From assembly GCF_000526995.1 (NCBI RefSeq), contig NZ_AZUI01000001.1:1-64000 (forward strand): a stretch of 64,000 nucleotides of DNA. The letters are read 5' to 3'. Made by a program: the position numbers and the translations under genes. Shown piece by piece: positions 61,816 to 64,000 of the stretch (position 1 is the first letter of the stretch; every line of letters starts with the position of its first letter). Source of the DNA: Lacrimispora indolis DSM 755 (GTDB lineage: Bacteria; Bacillota; Clostridia; Lachnospirales; Lachnospiraceae). The notes below the pieces were generated by a model. The model did no database searches. It was not told the DNA's origin and worked only from the letters and a program-made list of their open reading frames with translations.

Positions 61816-63984
61816 TTACGCAGTCTGTCCCTTTCTTGTCAGCTCCACCTTAAGATTTCTGGTTGTGTTGCTGAACGTCAGCTGTATGTTGCAGATGCCG
61901 TTTTTCTCATCAATGCTGAAATCCAGCTCATCTCCATCCTGGAGCAGGGAATTGACATACTGACGGTTTGCATCCCATTTACTCTTCTGGCTGCTGGGGT
62001 TATTGCTGAAAAACTGTAAAATCTTATCCTGTTTGAAGTCTCCGCTGTAAAATCTGAGCATTCTCTCAATATATGTAACCAGAAGGGTTTTATAAATGGG
62101 TTCAAATTCCGTCCCATTGCTTAATAAATTTCTGGCTTTGTAGACCATGACATTCTTAATCTCCCTGCCTTTATGCTGAGCATTATCAGAGGTGAATACA
62201 AATCCAAAACCTGTATTGTTAATGGAATTTTTAATGGCATTGGTAAATCCGGATATCTCCTTTGTCATGCTGGTCGTGACTAAAAGTGCATTGTCTCCTG
62301 CTTCTATGTCATAACGCACTCCCGGGTATTCCATGGTGGTATTAGGAAACCTCTGCTTTAGGTATTCCGGACACTGCCATGCTGCAGCGATACCGGCAGC
62401 CCCGTAGGCAGCTCCCACATATACTCCCTCGATCCACATCTTCATAATGTCCTCTTTTTCCTGGGAAAGAGTCACATTTCCATTGTCATCAATGACCATC
62501 CGTTTATCCAGGATAAGTCCTGACTTATCCTTTGGTATGATGGTAACATTGGGAATGCAGGGAACTACAAATTCACTGTAATCTCTCTTCATAAGAGGAG
62601 CGCATTTATCCTTAAAAATACCAATTCCCTCAGTAGCCACATAATTAAACGTACTCTCTTCTCCGGTAGCGAAGCTGAAAAATGTTGTAATCTTATAGGG
62701 GTTAATGGCATTCATCAAAATTGCAAGGTTTTCCATGGTATTGGTTCCCGGTTTTTTTACTTTCTGATTTCCTGCAAACCGCATTCTCTGAAGCTTACCA
62801 TCTCCTGTCTGATTTAGTTCTACATCCGGAACAATTCCAAACCAAAGAGTATTTTCAAATTCATTTTTATCATTTGTCGTATTTAAATAGGTTAAAAGCC
62901 TTGGCAAATTGCTGGATTTTATCATCATTTCCAAAGGAGTGTTCGTAATCAGGAGCCTTGGCTGCATTCCCTTCTCTTTTACCTTGTACTGGTCAAAGTA
63001 CGCCTTTACACCCAGGATTTTTTCAATCAATGGCTTTACCGCTCTTATAAAATCATCCTTGCTCTTTTTATAAAATTCAAGATAGGTATTGTAATTTTGT
63101 ACTTCTACCTCCCGGTCTACGGAGCTTTCCATTGTGGAAGAAAGGGGGCAGAAGGTCCTGACCACCAGCTCTCTGACATAGTCGGACTTGTTCTCATTAA
63201 GGGCATCGTAATCATCCCGGAATGTCTGAATTAAACTGGTATTGATGTGGTCATCTACAATCGCAAGCTGAGTTCCTTCTTCCTGTTTCATTTCCAGGAT
63301 TTTCAGTTCTCCGTCGTCTCCCATACTTAAAAGCCCAGCTTTAAATTCCTGGCCTCTTTGGGCAGTCTCCCCATTTCCCAGAAGCAGGCGGGTCTTGATA
63401 TCTTCAATCGCAAGAGGGAGCATAGCCAAAACATTATTGTAATTGTGACTTGCCTGTTCAAACTGGTAATTCAGCTTGTCCCCTAAATCAAGGCGCTTGG
63501 GATCTTCCTCCTCCAGCCCCATGTAATTCCCATAAGTATATTGGATCTCTCTCCGCACCTGACGGATATCTTCCATAATCTTTTTAGGGGAGATCATCTC
63601 TAAAACATTGCTGAATTTAAAATCCACATTTGCTACTCCCAACGAACCTCTTGCATCCTGTAATGTAATGAGCATGTTGAGTAAATCATTCATCTCATTA
63701 AGCGGTATTTCTGTAATGCAGTTATCCGGTATATTCTCCGGTTTGATCAGACTGTACTGAATACTGCCGGTATTTGCATCACACCAGGAATAAACAACCG
63801 GAGCAAACTTCTCCAAAAAATCCTCAAAACTTTCTACCAGAAGCGTTTCATTGATTTCCTTAATTTTGTCATCATCAAGGCTTGTCTTCCCTCTTACATC
63901 CCCAATCAGGGTCAGAAGATTCAGCTTTTCAGGATTCATTTCAGAAAACAGAATGGTCCGGTTAGTTTGTGTAATAGTTTCCAT
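61816..63984 (-). CDS. Sheath-like protein of the injection system
   Basis: A 722-residue soluble protein: METITQTNRTILFSEMNPEK, LNLLTLIGDVRGKTSLDDDK, VVYSWCDANTGSIQYSLIKP, FTSDNAQHKGREIKNVMVYK, TYIERMLRFYSGDFKQDKIL, and a final beta strand LTFSNTTRNLKVELTRKG. A long protein with a late TssC-like C-terminal plan (ERMLRFY, NxFxxNNPSSQKSKW, then beta strands), next to two tube-like genes, fits a single-chain sheath. The start is the ATG 16 bases from the right edge; its upstream context lies outside the window. Not confirmed by any motif I can name. Confidence 0.55.
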   Translation of the reverse strand: METITQTNRTILFSEMNPEKLNLLTLIGDVRGKTSLDDDKIKEINETLLVESFEDFLEKFAPVVYSWCDANTGSIQYSLIKPENIPDNCITEIPLNEMNDLLNMLITLQDARGSLGVANVDFKFSNVLEMISPKKIMEDIRQVRREIQYTYGNYMGLEEEDPKRLDLGDKLNYQFEQASHNYNNVLAMLPLAIEDIKTRLLLGNGETAQRGQEFKAGLLSMGDDGELKILEMKQEEGTQLAIVDDHINTSLIQTFRDDYDALNENKSDYVRELVVRTFCPLSSTMESSVDREVEVQNYNTYLEFYKKSKDDFIRAVKPLIEKILGVKAYFDQYKVKEKGMQPRLLITNTPLEMMIKSSNLPRLLTYLNTTNDKNEFENTLWFGIVPDVELNQTGDGKLQRMRFAGNQKVKKPGTNTMENLAILMNAINPYKITTFFSFATGEESTFNYVATEGIGIFKDKCAPLMKRDYSEFVVPCIPNVTIIPKDKSGLILDKRMVIDDNGNVTLSQEKEDIMKMWIEGVYVGAAYGAAGIAAAWQCPEYLKQRFPNTTMEYPGVRYDIEAGDNALLVTTSMTKEISGFTNAIKNSINNTGFGFVFTSDNAQHKGREIKNVMVYKARNLLSNGTEFEPIYKTLLVTYIERMLRFYSGDFKQDKILQFFSNNPSSQKSKWDANRQYVNSLLQDGDELDFSIDEKNGICNIQLTFSNTTRNLKVELTRKGQTA

Positions 63985-64000
63985 ACGCTTTTGCTCCCTC

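Noticed and set aside
30259..63984. Prophage interpretation of the sheath, tube and spike genes
   Set aside because: No capsid, terminase, integrase or lysis genes lie between or beside them, whereas FHA, PP2C, Hsp70-like and effector genes do. A prophage tail remnant cannot be fully excluded because the right side is cut off.

Overview
The window looks like an accessory region from a low-GC Gram-positive anaerobe, most likely Clostridia of the Lachnospiraceae type. The reasons are AT-rich DNA, strong AGGAGG-type ribosome binding sites, Rhs/YD genes full of Tyr-Asp repeats, an IS110 element, and the protein styles seen throughout. This placement is inference; there is no rRNA or housekeeping marker. 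Nearly every gene is on the minus strand, so transcription runs from high to low coordinates.

Positions 1-23,000 are a polymorphic-toxin array. One long Rhs gene (17816-22813) is followed by shorter 5'-truncated copies of the same Rhs core. Each copy is fused to a different C-terminal toxin tip and followed by a different small immunity-type gene. I count eight toxin tips: WHH nuclease, two related tips resembling polymorphic toxin type 47, an HNH/EndoVII-type tip, an EndoU-like tip, a TWHE-type HNH-like tip, a colicin-type HNH tip and a YwqJ-type deaminase. The deaminase is followed by a YwqK-like MORN protein and endonuclease V, the same trio as Bacillus ywqJ-ywqK-ywqL. The Rhs fragments end abruptly on their 5' sides. 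The breakpoints face plus-strand debris: four 3' remnants of one small gene family (intact at 15438-15713), a MATE transporter remnant, an IS110 end remnant, and others.

Positions 23,000-34,900 hold a complete Rhs effector with an N-terminal PAAR-like domain (25126-30054). Its immunity gene is tandemly duplicated, one copy frameshifted in a poly-A tract. The effector sits behind a spike module of two VgrG-like proteins with an Imm11-like and an adaptor-like protein between them.

Positions 34,900-49,600 carry the body of a contractile injection system: candidate baseplate proteins, an Hsp70-like ATPase, two PP2C-type phosphatases, two FHA proteins, a DUF2628-type membrane protein, and a second copy of the VgrG / Imm11-like / adaptor / VgrG module, here with a pentapeptide-repeat adaptor.

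Positions 49,570-58,400 are a degenerating tandem array. GHSKG lipase effectors alternate with membrane-anchored partner proteins that are likely immunity proteins. One lipase carries a C-terminal PAAR-like domain, and one has a G10 tract near its start.

Positions 58,400-64,000 hold a lipoprotein, a J-domain protein, two paralogous tube-like proteins, a 30-residue membrane microprotein and a 722-residue sheath-like protein. The simplest reading is a T6SS-like contractile injection machine of a Gram-positive cell. It would fire PAAR-tipped lipase and Rhs nuclease effectors, be controlled through FHA/PP2C phospho-signalling, and be flanked by a large reservoir of exchangeable toxin tips and immunities. 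The machine assignment rests on gene context and protein style, not on database searches.
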